A DNA stretch of 31,269 nt from JBJXGE01 sp046154185. Lineage in GTDB: Bacteria > Planctomycetota > UBA8108 > UBA1146 > JAJFFE01. The notes under the pieces were generated by a model that did no database searches, had not been told where the DNA came from, and saw nothing but the letters and a program-made list of their open reading frames with translations. The stretch lies in assembly GCA_046154185.1 (NCBI GenBank), contig JBJXGE010000091.1, positions 1 through 31,269 on the forward strand. Direction: 5' to 3'. Positions 16,249 to 24,164 of the stretch are shown here, piece by piece. How positions within the stretch are numbered: position 1 is the first letter of the stretch; the number at the start of each line of letters is the position of its first letter. Position numbers and translations under genes: made by a program.

Positions 16249-17088
16249 TTAGTCGCCGCCACCGCATCCGCCTCCACCACCGCCGCAACCTGTTCCGCCC
16301 CCACCATCGCCGCCGCAGCCGCCACTCGCGCCACCGCCGTCGCCATCATCACTTCCATTCCCATCGCCGTCATTGCGTTGTCGGTCGCCGCCGCAACCGC
16401 TCGCGGCTCCGCATCCGCCAGCGGCACCCGTTGCGCCTGCATCGCCGCAACCAGAACCATCGCGCTTGCGCCAACCCCGGCTCACAAGAGTGAGGAGCGT
16501 AATGGCGATGAACGCGCCCAGGATGAGCGGAGCGAACGGCCATTCACCCGCGGTGCAACCGGCGATGAGCGCGAGGCCAGCTAGAATCCCGACCTTCGCG
16601 GTCGCGCCCCGACGAATGAGAAAGTGCTCGGAGGTATTCACGCGTTGGAAGGCGTCGGCGTTTTGGAAGCGCGCCGCGACATCCGGCCAGACGGCGGTCG
16701 GTGGATCCGTTCCGAAGATCCGGCGATACGAGGACAGAGTGCGCGCGTACCAGTCGCGATATTTCTCGTCCTCGTTCGCACCACCGCGAGTGGGGCCGTG
16801 GTGGAGCGCGCGCCCGAGCACATGCGGACAAAGTTCATTCCAGTACGAATCTGAGTACGTGAGATGCAAATGCCACGCTTGGTCGACGGCATCCGAAGGT
16901 GTCACGGGATGCCCCGCGGAAACGGCGAGCAGCAAGAAGCGTTTGTATTCGTCGACCACGTTGCGCGCGAACTTGCGACTCCAACCATTCTCGCGCGCCA
17001 AGCGATCGACAAAGCTCAGCGCACAATCTTCTGGTCCGATCTGAAACGTCGACAGTTTCTCCCAAAGCGTCAGTTCGGATGGACGCAT
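16249..17088 (-). CDS. GRDP-like membrane protein with Gly/Cys-rich C-terminal tail
   Basis: 279 residues from the ATG at 17086-17088, with AAAGGAG 11 bases upstream. The open frame continues far upstream without similarity. The N-terminal soluble part carries VDQAWHLHLTYSDSYW (69-84), LCPHVLGRALHHGPT (87-101) and a YRDWYARTLSSYRRIFG block, the hallmark of the glycine-rich-domain (GRDP-like, formerly DUF1399) family with its D-x-x-W-H-x-H core. Two membrane helices (about 164-180 and 184-203) follow, then a basic turn and a 70-residue Gly/Cys/Asp tail ending GCGGGGGGCGGGD. Similar Gly/Cys tails occur in TIGR04222-type bacterial membrane proteins. Topology predicts a globular part on one face and the tail on the same face. 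Function unknown. Confidence 0.85.
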   Translation of the reverse strand: MRPSELTLWEKLSTFQIGPEDCALSFVDRLARENGWSRKFARNVVDEYKRFLLLAVSAGHPVTPSDAVDQAWHLHLTYSDSYWNELCPHVLGRALHHGPTRGGANEDEKYRDWYARTLSSYRRIFGTDPPTAVWPDVAARFQNADAFQRVNTSEHFLIRRGATAKVGILAGLALIAGCTAGEWPFAPLILGAFIAITLLTLVSRGWRKRDGSGCGDAGATGAAGGCGAASGCGGDRQRNDGDGNGSDDGDGGGASGGCGGDGGGGTGCGGGGGGCGGGD

Positions 17089-17323
17089 CGGTTCTGTGCT
17101 CCTTTCGACTTTCGGCCTCGGAATGAAGTCTTGGAATTGACGAAGAGTTCTGAGCAAACGACAAGCCACGTTGCTCGACGTGCTCGCGCGGCGCGTGCAC
17201 AGTCGTTCCGGCGAACCCCGGCGAGTATTCCCTAGCAAACTGGGCGAATTCACGGAGAATTTCGCCTTTATCAAATCTACACAATTCAACGGGTGTGCTC
17301 GCGCTGCAGCAGAAAGGTGAGTC

Positions 17324-18145
17324 ATGTTCGTTCGCAAACAACGCCGCTTTGTTTGGGCGTGGTCAGTTGTCGCACTGCTCGCGTCGTTGTCGTTCGTACG
17401 TGGCCAAGGCCCGACGCCCGGATATGAATACAGCCTTTCGAGCGCGGCGGGTCGGCCCGGCGATGAGGTTGTGATTGATATGTTCTGCGCGACGGCGCGC
17501 ACCACGCAGGGCTGGTCGATGGGAGTTTGCCACGATTCAAGCCTTCTCGACGTCGTTCAAGTCGTCGACGGCTCTACCACCGCAACCGTGAAGAGCGGCT
17601 CGCCGCCCGATTTCAACCAAATCAATTTGCACGCCGACGGATGGACTGTCGGCGTTGTGATTCGATTTCTCGGCGGTCCGTACCTGGCGCCCGGGAGCGG
17701 CTACAACTTCAACGATGCGACCTACGCGCTCCTGGAGCCAGGTGGAGTCACGGCCGACTTGGTTTTTTGCGATACGCTGGGGCTGCCGCCGGTCGCGACC
17801 GTCATTGTCTGTGCCGGCTCAGCGATCATCCCGATGCAGATTCCTGGCACGATCATTATCACTGCACTCGAGTTTCGTCGCACAGATTGCAACGTCGATG
17901 GCGTGCTCGACATTGCCGACGTTGTCTATTTGCTGGATGCGCTCTTCGTCGTCGCGACTCAGCTCGCGTGCGTCGACGCCTGCGATACCAACGACGACGG
18001 CGTCGTCAACATCGCGGATGCGATCTACGCGTTGTCGGCGCAGTTCGGCGGCGGTCCACCGCCTGCACCGCCGTTTCTCGACTGCGGCGTCGACCCGACC
18101 GCCGACGCACTCGAATGCGAGAACTATCCGGGGAGCTGCCCGTAG
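17324..18145 (+). CDS. Secreted protein with paired dockerin/EF-hand-like C-terminal module
   Basis: 273 residues. The ATG at 17324 follows AAAGGTGA. A signal peptide (FVWAWSVVALLASLSFVRG) is cut near residue 27. The central region (30-180) is beta-rich, cohesin-like in feel (PGDEVVIDMFCATA, TTQGWSMGVCHDSSLL). The C-terminus has two calcium-loop repeats: DCNVDGVLDIADVVYLLDAL (188-207) and DTNDDGVVNIADAIYALSAQ (221-240). They are joined by a Cys-containing linker and followed by GGGPPPAPP..DCGVDPTADALECE and a final Cys. The D-x-N-x-D-G-x-x-(D/N)-I-A-D pattern is the dockerin type I loop. This exact two-loop plus CG.DPTAD.L.C tail is, from memory, a recurrent planctomycete secreted C-terminus. 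Exported; ligand unknown. Confidence 0.88.
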   Translation: MFVRKQRRFVWAWSVVALLASLSFVRGQGPTPGYEYSLSSAAGRPGDEVVIDMFCATARTTQGWSMGVCHDSSLLDVVQVVDGSTTATVKSGSPPDFNQINLHADGWTVGVVIRFLGGPYLAPGSGYNFNDATYALLEPGGVTADLVFCDTLGLPPVATVIVCAGSAIIPMQIPGTIIITALEFRRTDCNVDGVLDIADVVYLLDALFVVATQLACVDACDTNDDGVVNIADAIYALSAQFGGGPPPAPPFLDCGVDPTADALECENYPGSCP

Positions 18146-18191
18146 CGCGCCTGTAACCTCGACTCGATCCGCCATGTCGCGAGCGGCCCTT

Positions 18192-18220
18192 GCAAATTAG
18201 AAGGAACGTTTCTAATTTGC
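18192..18220. promoter_or_regulatory. Perfect 11-bp inverted repeat just before the DUF4143 ATPase start
   Basis: GCAAATTAGAA (18192-18202) and TTCTAATTTGC (18210-18220) are exact reverse complements around a GGAACGT loop, ending five bases before the ATG at 18226. The AT-rich arms stand out from the GC-rich surroundings. The only SD-like bases (AAGGAA at 18201-18206) lie inside the hairpin, so it could hide the ribosome site or be a dimeric operator. Role inferred. Confidence 0.7.
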
Positions 18221-18225
18221 ACGGC

Positions 18226-19389
18226 ATGCTCGAACGCCTCGCAACTCCTAGACTTCTGGCGCTCTGGAAGAAATTCCCGGCGGTCTTGATCCTCGGGGCA
18301 CGCCAAGTCGGGAAGACAACTCTCGCTCAGATGGTGTTTCCAAAAGCCGCTTACTGTGACCTCGAGGAACCACAGCTTCGACAACTATTCCTCGACGATC
18401 CGACTTTTCAGATTGAGCAGCGGCAGCGCACCGAAGGACTCATCCTCGACGAAGCGCAGTTCGTACCCGACTGCTTTGCGTCGCTTCGGGGGATTATCGA
18501 TCGCGATCGGAAGCGAAACGGACGATTTCTCATTCTCGGATCATCGCATCCCGCGCTCATCCAACACGTCGCCGAGTCGCTCGCTGGGCGCGTTGCCATG
18601 TTGGATCTAGATCCATTGGCAGTTCGAGAAATCGGTGGCGCGGATCCTGGCGTTCGCCTTCCGGAACTTTGGCTTCGTGGCGGATTCCCGGATGCGTTCG
18701 CGGGCGAATTTCGGGAGTGGTGGGAAGCATACGTTCGAACCTACGTGGAACGTGACCTGCCACAGCTCGGACTAAACGCTGATCCCATCCTTCTGCGGCG
18801 TGTCCTCACCATGATCGCGCATTGTCAGGCCGGACTGCAAAACCTCTCGCAGCTCGGCAAGTCACTCGGTGTCTCCTACCACACCGTTGAGCGTTACGTG
18901 AGCCTGCTCGAGCATTCGTTCCTAGTGCGGCGGCTTCCTCCTTATCATCGCAATATCGGCAAGCGCCTCGTCAAGGCGCCAAAAATCTACTTGCGAGACA
19001 CTGGATTGCTGCACCACTTGCTAAACATCTCCACACTCGATGAACTCGAGAATCACCCGATCCGGGGAGCTAGCTGGGAGACCTTCGTCTCGGAAGACCT
19101 CATGCGCCGCGAGCGACTTGCGTTTCCACAGTCTCAGTTTTATTTCTGGCGGACGGCGACCGGTGACGAAATCGACTTGGTCATCGAACGTGGCGACCAG
19201 CGATTCGCGTTTGAGATGAAGGCTGGCAGCGGAAAGAAATCGGACTTCGCCGCGAAGCTCGCGAACGCTGTGAAGGATACGGACTCGGTTGCGGGTTGGA
19301 TCCTCGACGGCACTCGTGAAGCCACGCCCCTCCTGCCAAACGTCGAGTGCCGCGGTTATTTGGACGCGTGGAATTGGCTTCCCGCGTAG
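18226..19389 (+). CDS. AAA ATPase with C-terminal DUF4143 domain
   Basis: 387 residues from the ATG at 18226. An in-frame TTG at 18190 would add 12 residues encoded by the inverted repeat and is less likely. The N-terminal P-loop is LILGARQVGKTT (21-32), Walker B is GLILDEAQ, and FLILGSSHP looks like sensor 1. The middle is helical with a winged-helix-like part (NLSQLGKSLGVSYHTVERYVSLLE). The C-terminal DUF4143 region includes KIYLRDTGLLHHLL, GASWETFVSEDL, YFWRTATGDEIDLVIE and FEMKAG, the E..D...E.K arrangement of a PD-(D/E)XK-like fold. These ATPases are widespread, often horizontally acquired and of uncertain role. Base composition looks less GC-rich than its neighbours, and it stands between a secreted-protein gene and a tRNA, which fits recent acquisition. 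Confidence 0.92.
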   Translation: MLERLATPRLLALWKKFPAVLILGARQVGKTTLAQMVFPKAAYCDLEEPQLRQLFLDDPTFQIEQRQRTEGLILDEAQFVPDCFASLRGIIDRDRKRNGRFLILGSSHPALIQHVAESLAGRVAMLDLDPLAVREIGGADPGVRLPELWLRGGFPDAFAGEFREWWEAYVRTYVERDLPQLGLNADPILLRRVLTMIAHCQAGLQNLSQLGKSLGVSYHTVERYVSLLEHSFLVRRLPPYHRNIGKRLVKAPKIYLRDTGLLHHLLNISTLDELENHPIRGASWETFVSEDLMRRERLAFPQSQFYFWRTATGDEIDLVIERGDQRFAFEMKAGSGKKSDFAAKLANAVKDTDSVAGWILDGTREATPLLPNVECRGYLDAWNWLPA

Positions 19390-19516
19390 CAGGCCCTGAC
19401 ATCACCGGTTGCGTCGCGCCCGCCCGCGCGAACAGTCGCTCCATGCCGTTGCACGCCGGCAAACCAACAGCTACACTTCCGGGCCGTCGCGCGGGCGACG
19501 GTTGCGGAATTGCCAG

Positions 19517-19592
19517 GCTGGTATAGCTCAATTGGCAGAGCACCGCTTTCGTAAAGCGGAGGTTTCGGGTTCGACTCCCGATACCAGCTCCA
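19517..19592 (+). tRNA. tRNA-Thr (anticodon CGT), CCA encoded
   Basis: Acceptor GCTGGTA pairs with TACCAGC. The D arm is GCTC..GAGC, the anticodon loop TTCGTAA inside CCGCT/AGCGG gives anticodon CGT (codon ACG), and the T arm is TCGGG-TTCGACT-CCCGA. T73 and the encoded CCA end at 19592. The cloverleaf is complete. Confidence 0.97.
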
Positions 19593-19756
19593 ACTCAGTT
19601 CTTCTCCGCCCCTGGGACCGCGGGCGTCCCGCCCGCTCCGGCGATTGCGTCGCGCGCGCGCAATTCGCTGCGCCATGCAAGACGCTCGACGCGATGAACC
19701 TATGGTCCGCGTGCGCTCAACGGAGCGGCCAGGACGGCGGCTCTCCCAGGGGCCGC
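19593..19756. other. Spacer with small GC hairpins
   Basis: Gene-free. GCGGGCG/CGCCCGC at 19620-19636 (loop TCC) sits 28 bp past tRNA-Thr and may end its transcript. CTCACG/CGTGAG at 19756-19771 (loop GGAA) overlaps the stop of the minus-strand giant gene and may serve as its terminator. Confidence 0.5.
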
Positions 19757-22700
19757 TCACGGGAACGTGAGTTCGTGATCCGGGCCGGCGATCGCGGTGA
19801 TCGCGACTTCATGGATGGCGCGACCAGCGGAGCGGAGCGTGAGATGGACGCGGCCGGGGCGAACCTGGATCCGCTCCCATGCGGACCAGATCGCGACTGA
19901 CTCAGGTCCGTCGAAATCTACCTCTCGCACTTCGACTTCGAGTGGCTCCGGGAATCGCTCGCGCTCGACGTTTAGAATAATCGACGCGGCCGGTTTGGCT
20001 GCCAGTGTTATCGTCACCGGCTCAGGTTCCACGCCCGCGAGTGCGGCGTGTGCGATGGTCTCGTTGTCGAAGAGCGCCACCGCAATAGATCCCTTTGGCA
20101 GTGAAACACGATCAGAGTCGGGACGTGTTCTGCGCCATGGAATCTCGACCCAGCGCTGCTGGATCCAAACTCGAAGATCGTGGCCGGCGTCACCTACAAT
20201 ATTCACCGCGACGACTCGCGCCGGCGGTGCTACCAGCGTCAGCTCTTCCGCACCGACGATCTCGACGACTCCGAGCGGAAACACATCTAGCGGATCGTAA
20301 TAGAATGACCAAACGTAGGTCTCTGGGTTGACATTCGGAACGAAAAAGGCGCCGGTCGAATCCGTCTCGATACGGTAATCGTAGTGGCTATATTGACCGT
20401 GCATTTTGCCGAACAAATGCGGAATCGCCTGACCCTGCGCATTCACAATCCGGCCGCGCGCGCAGACTGTCGTCCATTCCAAGTTCACAACGGTGGATTC
20501 AGAAACGTCCACAGTTCGACTCAGGTGCAACCCGCGTCGAAGACTGTCGGAGTAACTAAACCGGTATCTCCCGGCGCTTCTCAACGAAGCTTCGAATCTT
20601 CCCTCTTGATCGACGTCCGTCGTCAGTATTCTCACTTCGCCGTCATAAATATCGAGGTCGCCACCAACGACCGGACGACCGTTCTCACGGAGTTGACCGC
20701 GCACGAGGAAAGCTCGCGGCAGGACTATCTTCAAGTCTTGAATGCACGCCGCCTGGATGATTACGGGCTCCACTCTAACGAGCCCGATCGAGTCGAGAAC
20801 CTCGAGGTCATACGCGCCGCGCTGAAGCTCAAGCGAGTACTGAGAAGTTCCATCATTGTCGCGCGTCATCTCCGCTGGACTATGCGAACCGTCGCGCGGC
20901 ACAACGCGCACGCGTAGCTCATCGACCGGCGCGCTGCCGTCGTGCTCGACGATCTCGACTCGCAGGATCGACGCGAGTTCTAAAACGACGACGAACTCCT
21001 CCCCTTGCGCGAGACGCGCCGGATTTCTGAAATTCGCGGGCAAAAATCCGGGAGCACTGACGCGAAGCGACTCGCTTTCATCGAATTCGACATACAGCTC
21101 GACGACATTTTCGGGATCCGTCTGACTTAAGATGAAGACGCCCGCTTTGACATTGAGACGAGCGTCTCGGAGCGGAGTGCCCAGCGCGTTCGTGACTCGC
21201 ACGCGCAAAGTCACTCGTTCGGGCTTCACTTCGGGTTCCAAAACAACGGTCTCGCGCGTCACGCTACCGGCCACCAGGTGAATGGACCGAGCGACTATCG
21301 GTCGGTATCCGGTTACGACCACATCGACATCGCGCGCGCCCGTTTGCAAATCGCCAATCTTGAGCGCAGTGGACGATGCCGCGAACTTGTAGTCGGAGTG
21401 CTGTTGAATTCGTTCGCCGCCCTCGTCGACGGTTGTGATCACGACGCGAACACTGCCGTCGAGTTCGACCCCGGTACTCGACGTGAGTTGAAGTTCCAGC
21501 GTGGCGCCGCGTTCGAGCGTAAGCACACGCGGCAGATTCGCCAGTTCCTCGGCGGCTGACGGCCCCGCTCTAATTTCGCCGCGGCTACACGAAACTACGA
21601 ACACGCCCGGTCGAAGCTGAGTGAAGCGAAACTTGCCGTCGGTCTCGGTCGTCGCGTAGGAACCGCCGCCCCCCATCGGACGATTGGCTTCTTGGAGCAG
21701 GACCGTCGCGCCCGCCACCGGCGTCCCGTCTGAAAACTGCACCGTGCCCTCGTACACGTGACCGATCGGCATCACGAATCGAACTTCGATCTCATCGCCA
21801 GCCGGAATAAAAACTCGCTGCTTATTAACCAACAAACAATCGTCGTGTTGCGCATCCACTTCGTAAAGTCCGGAGTTCAGCCCAACAAATCTTGCGCGTC
21901 CGCCATCCGCAGTTACGGCGTAAAGTGACTGGCCCTCAACGTTCACGTACACCCTCGCCTCATCGAGCGGCGCGCCGTCCGGCCTCTGCGCCGTGACAAC
22001 AAGACCGCCGCCGCTTTCGAATTGGACCTCGGGTAGCTCGCGCACCTCACCCGGCTCTAGCGCCTCGGTCTCAACGGTGACGCTCGGAAAATCTCGCGCG
22101 ACAACCGAGAAACTCAGTGCTTCGTACGGGCTGAGTCCGAAGCGCTGGACGAATCCGTGCGAGTCCACGACGGTCTCGAATGTCGCGGAGATCGCGCGAA
22201 ACGCAGCCCGCGGAGCGACGGGTTCAAAAGTCACGCCGATCTCATCTTCTCCATTCGCCGTGATGCCGCGCGCCGGCCGCCCGTCGGGATCGAGCACGCG
22301 GAATCGCACGGCGGCAGAGCGCGACAGTGTGATATTCAAGGGCCCGCCGCTCGGATCGAGAATCTCCGTACGCACGCGCTCGCGGCAATAGCCATCACAA
22401 ATCACGATCAAGTCGACGTCGCCGAAAGAAAAACCGCCGAGTCGAACGTTTCCGCTGGCGTTCGTCACAGCGCTCGTCGATTGCATGACCGGAGTACCGG
22501 GCAGCGTCAGTTCGTCGTCGCAGTATTGAACGCACGTGACGTGCGCCGCTGCCACTGCGCGCTGCTCGCTGTCGCGCACGTGGACTTCGATATTCTGACC
22601 GGCGTCAAGCGTGAGCGTGCCGAGGTCGTGCGTCCCGACGCCGGCTTGCCACGCGACGATGCGCGGCAAGTAACCAGGCGCCAAGATCTGTCCGCGTTCC

Positions 22701-23911
22701 GCCTCCGGCTCGAGCGGCAACGACTGGTACAGGTCGCCGCGGCGCAACAACACCACGTTTTGCGTTTGTGTCTCGAAGCTGATGACCGGCGCCACCAAGT
22801 GCGTGAATCGCACCGTGACGATGCTCGCGGGCCGCAAGACGAGCGGACGCAGTTCTTCAACTGAGTTTGTCACTCGCACTTCATCCGGCAACCACTCGGC
22901 ATGGTAGGCATCGATCTCGATCGTGCCGGGCGGAACGCCGCGGATCGCGTGTTTCCCGCCGTCGCTGGCCCCCGTCGAATGCCACTTGCGCAAGAACGGT
23001 AGGACCGGCGGCGCGAGCGGGAGCGCGAGGCGCACGCGCACGCAAGCATCCGAGATCGGTCGGCCCGCTCCGTCATCCACGCGCGTCGCGATCGAGCGCT
23101 CCGCGCTCAGTCGCACTTCGATTCCAGTCGCGCCGTGCGCCGGATCAATCCCAACCACCGGCGTGCAGGCGGGCGCAGCATCCGCAACCCACACTTGCAA
23201 GATCGCGTGCGCGCCCGTCGCCCACACGGTGTAAGAACCATCCGCCGCAATCGATGCGGCCGGCGCGTCGCACGAAAACTCGCCGCCTGCGCGTTCGCAA
23301 AATGTGTAGACGCGGCCACTCGTCGCGGGCTCGCCACTCGGCATGAACACACGGCCCCGAACTGGTAGTGCCCGCTCGAGTCGCACATCAGGCAAAGTGC
23401 CGGTCGTGCGCGCATCGACGCAGCTCTCGAGCAACGTCGCCGCCGTGAGATTCTCGGGTTCCCAATCGTGCGGGTCGATGCCCTGCGCGCCGAAACCATC
23501 GCAATAAACCTGGACAAACGCATAGAGATCGTCGGGCTCCGGGCCGCCTTCGAAAGTGTAGGCGCCCTCTGAGTCGGTCACGGTCGTCGCCACATCGCGG
23601 CGCGGCGCGCGCGGATTTGCGGTCAAAGTTGAAAGCGAGACACACGCTCCGACTATCGGCGCGTCGCTTAAGTCCGCGAAGACGCGACCGGTGAGCCACG
23701 TGCGGCTCGGGCGAACGTCGGTCGGGGCGGGAACTCCCGGTGCGACATCGCCGACTATTGGTGTCACGCGCGCGGTCGGCGACGATGGATGGGGGCGGCC
23801 GCACCGCAAAAACGAAGCGACGAATATTAGCCCCAGCGCGGCCGCGAGAATCGTGGTCGCATGGGTACGAGCGAACCGCGGCTTCGACACTCGACCCTTC
23901 ACTCTCGGCAC
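19757..23911 (-). CDS. Giant envelope protein of tandem carboxypeptidase-regulatory-like beta domains
   Basis: 1384 residues if translation starts at the GTG at 23909-23911. In-frame GTGs at codons 4 and 8 are alternatives, and none has a clear SD. The N-terminus is basic, then hydrophobic (TTILAAALGLIFVASFLRC), giving a signal anchor or an atypical lipoprotein signal with Cys37. The rest is about 12-14 beta-sandwich repeats of the carboxypeptidase regulatory/SdrD-B type, recognised by cycles of V.G.V....G.P..GA.V......T..DG.F.F..L..G.Y, for example GAYTFEGG, VYEGTVQFSDGTPVAGATVLL..., GKFRFTQLRPGVFVVSCSRGE and GRFEASLRSAGRYRFSYSDS. No peptidase catalytic residues are seen. It is probably a long surface or periplasmic stalk or adhesin. 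The C-terminal half looks less GC-rich than the N-terminal half, hinting at different domain histories. Confidence 0.88.
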   Translation of the reverse strand: MPRVKGRVSKPRFARTHATTILAAALGLIFVASFLRCGRPHPSSPTARVTPIVGDVAPGVPAPTDVRPSRTWLTGRVFADLSDAPIVGACVSLSTLTANPRAPRRDVATTVTDSEGAYTFEGGPEPDDLYAFVQVYCDGFGAQGIDPHDWEPENLTAATLLESCVDARTTGTLPDVRLERALPVRGRVFMPSGEPATSGRVYTFCERAGGEFSCDAPAASIAADGSYTVWATGAHAILQVWVADAAPACTPVVGIDPAHGATGIEVRLSAERSIATRVDDGAGRPISDACVRVRLALPLAPPVLPFLRKWHSTGASDGGKHAIRGVPPGTIEIDAYHAEWLPDEVRVTNSVEELRPLVLRPASIVTVRFTHLVAPVISFETQTQNVVLLRRGDLYQSLPLEPEAERGQILAPGYLPRIVAWQAGVGTHDLGTLTLDAGQNIEVHVRDSEQRAVAAAHVTCVQYCDDELTLPGTPVMQSTSAVTNASGNVRLGGFSFGDVDLIVICDGYCRERVRTEILDPSGGPLNITLSRSAAVRFRVLDPDGRPARGITANGEDEIGVTFEPVAPRAAFRAISATFETVVDSHGFVQRFGLSPYEALSFSVVARDFPSVTVETEALEPGEVRELPEVQFESGGGLVVTAQRPDGAPLDEARVYVNVEGQSLYAVTADGGRARFVGLNSGLYEVDAQHDDCLLVNKQRVFIPAGDEIEVRFVMPIGHVYEGTVQFSDGTPVAGATVLLQEANRPMGGGGSYATTETDGKFRFTQLRPGVFVVSCSRGEIRAGPSAAEELANLPRVLTLERGATLELQLTSSTGVELDGSVRVVITTVDEGGERIQQHSDYKFAASSTALKIGDLQTGARDVDVVVTGYRPIVARSIHLVAGSVTRETVVLEPEVKPERVTLRVRVTNALGTPLRDARLNVKAGVFILSQTDPENVVELYVEFDESESLRVSAPGFLPANFRNPARLAQGEEFVVVLELASILRVEIVEHDGSAPVDELRVRVVPRDGSHSPAEMTRDNDGTSQYSLELQRGAYDLEVLDSIGLVRVEPVIIQAACIQDLKIVLPRAFLVRGQLRENGRPVVGGDLDIYDGEVRILTTDVDQEGRFEASLRSAGRYRFSYSDSLRRGLHLSRTVDVSESTVVNLEWTTVCARGRIVNAQGQAIPHLFGKMHGQYSHYDYRIETDSTGAFFVPNVNPETYVWSFYYDPLDVFPLGVVEIVGAEELTLVAPPARVVAVNIVGDAGHDLRVWIQQRWVEIPWRRTRPDSDRVSLPKGSIAVALFDNETIAHAALAGVEPEPVTITLAAKPAASIILNVERERFPEPLEVEVREVDFDGPESVAIWSAWERIQVRPGRVHLTLRSAGRAIHEVAITAIAGPDHELTFP

Positions 23912-24164
23912 GGCGGGAAGGCATGCAGCTCGCGCCTAGTTTCACCAAAAGGAACTCCTTTGCCAGTCCATCTCGTTGGCCTCGGAGTTGCGCTCCCGCT
24001 TGGGCCAAATTTCGGCCGACCGATGTCGGCCGGGACGGTACAATCGCCGGCCAACGCGAACGCGCGTGAAAGTCTCGGAGCACAAACCAGGTCGTTGAGT
24101 CGGCGCCGCACTCGCAGGCTCGTGTTGGCGCGGACGACTGGGATTCCGAGAGTGTTCAGCTCCT

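Noticed and set aside
19390..19592. Genomic island integrated at tRNA-Thr, with the DUF4143 ATPase as cargo
   Set aside because: I found no repeat of the tRNA 3' end elsewhere in the window and no integrase oriented to it. The Xer gene is over 3 kb away and looks housekeeping.
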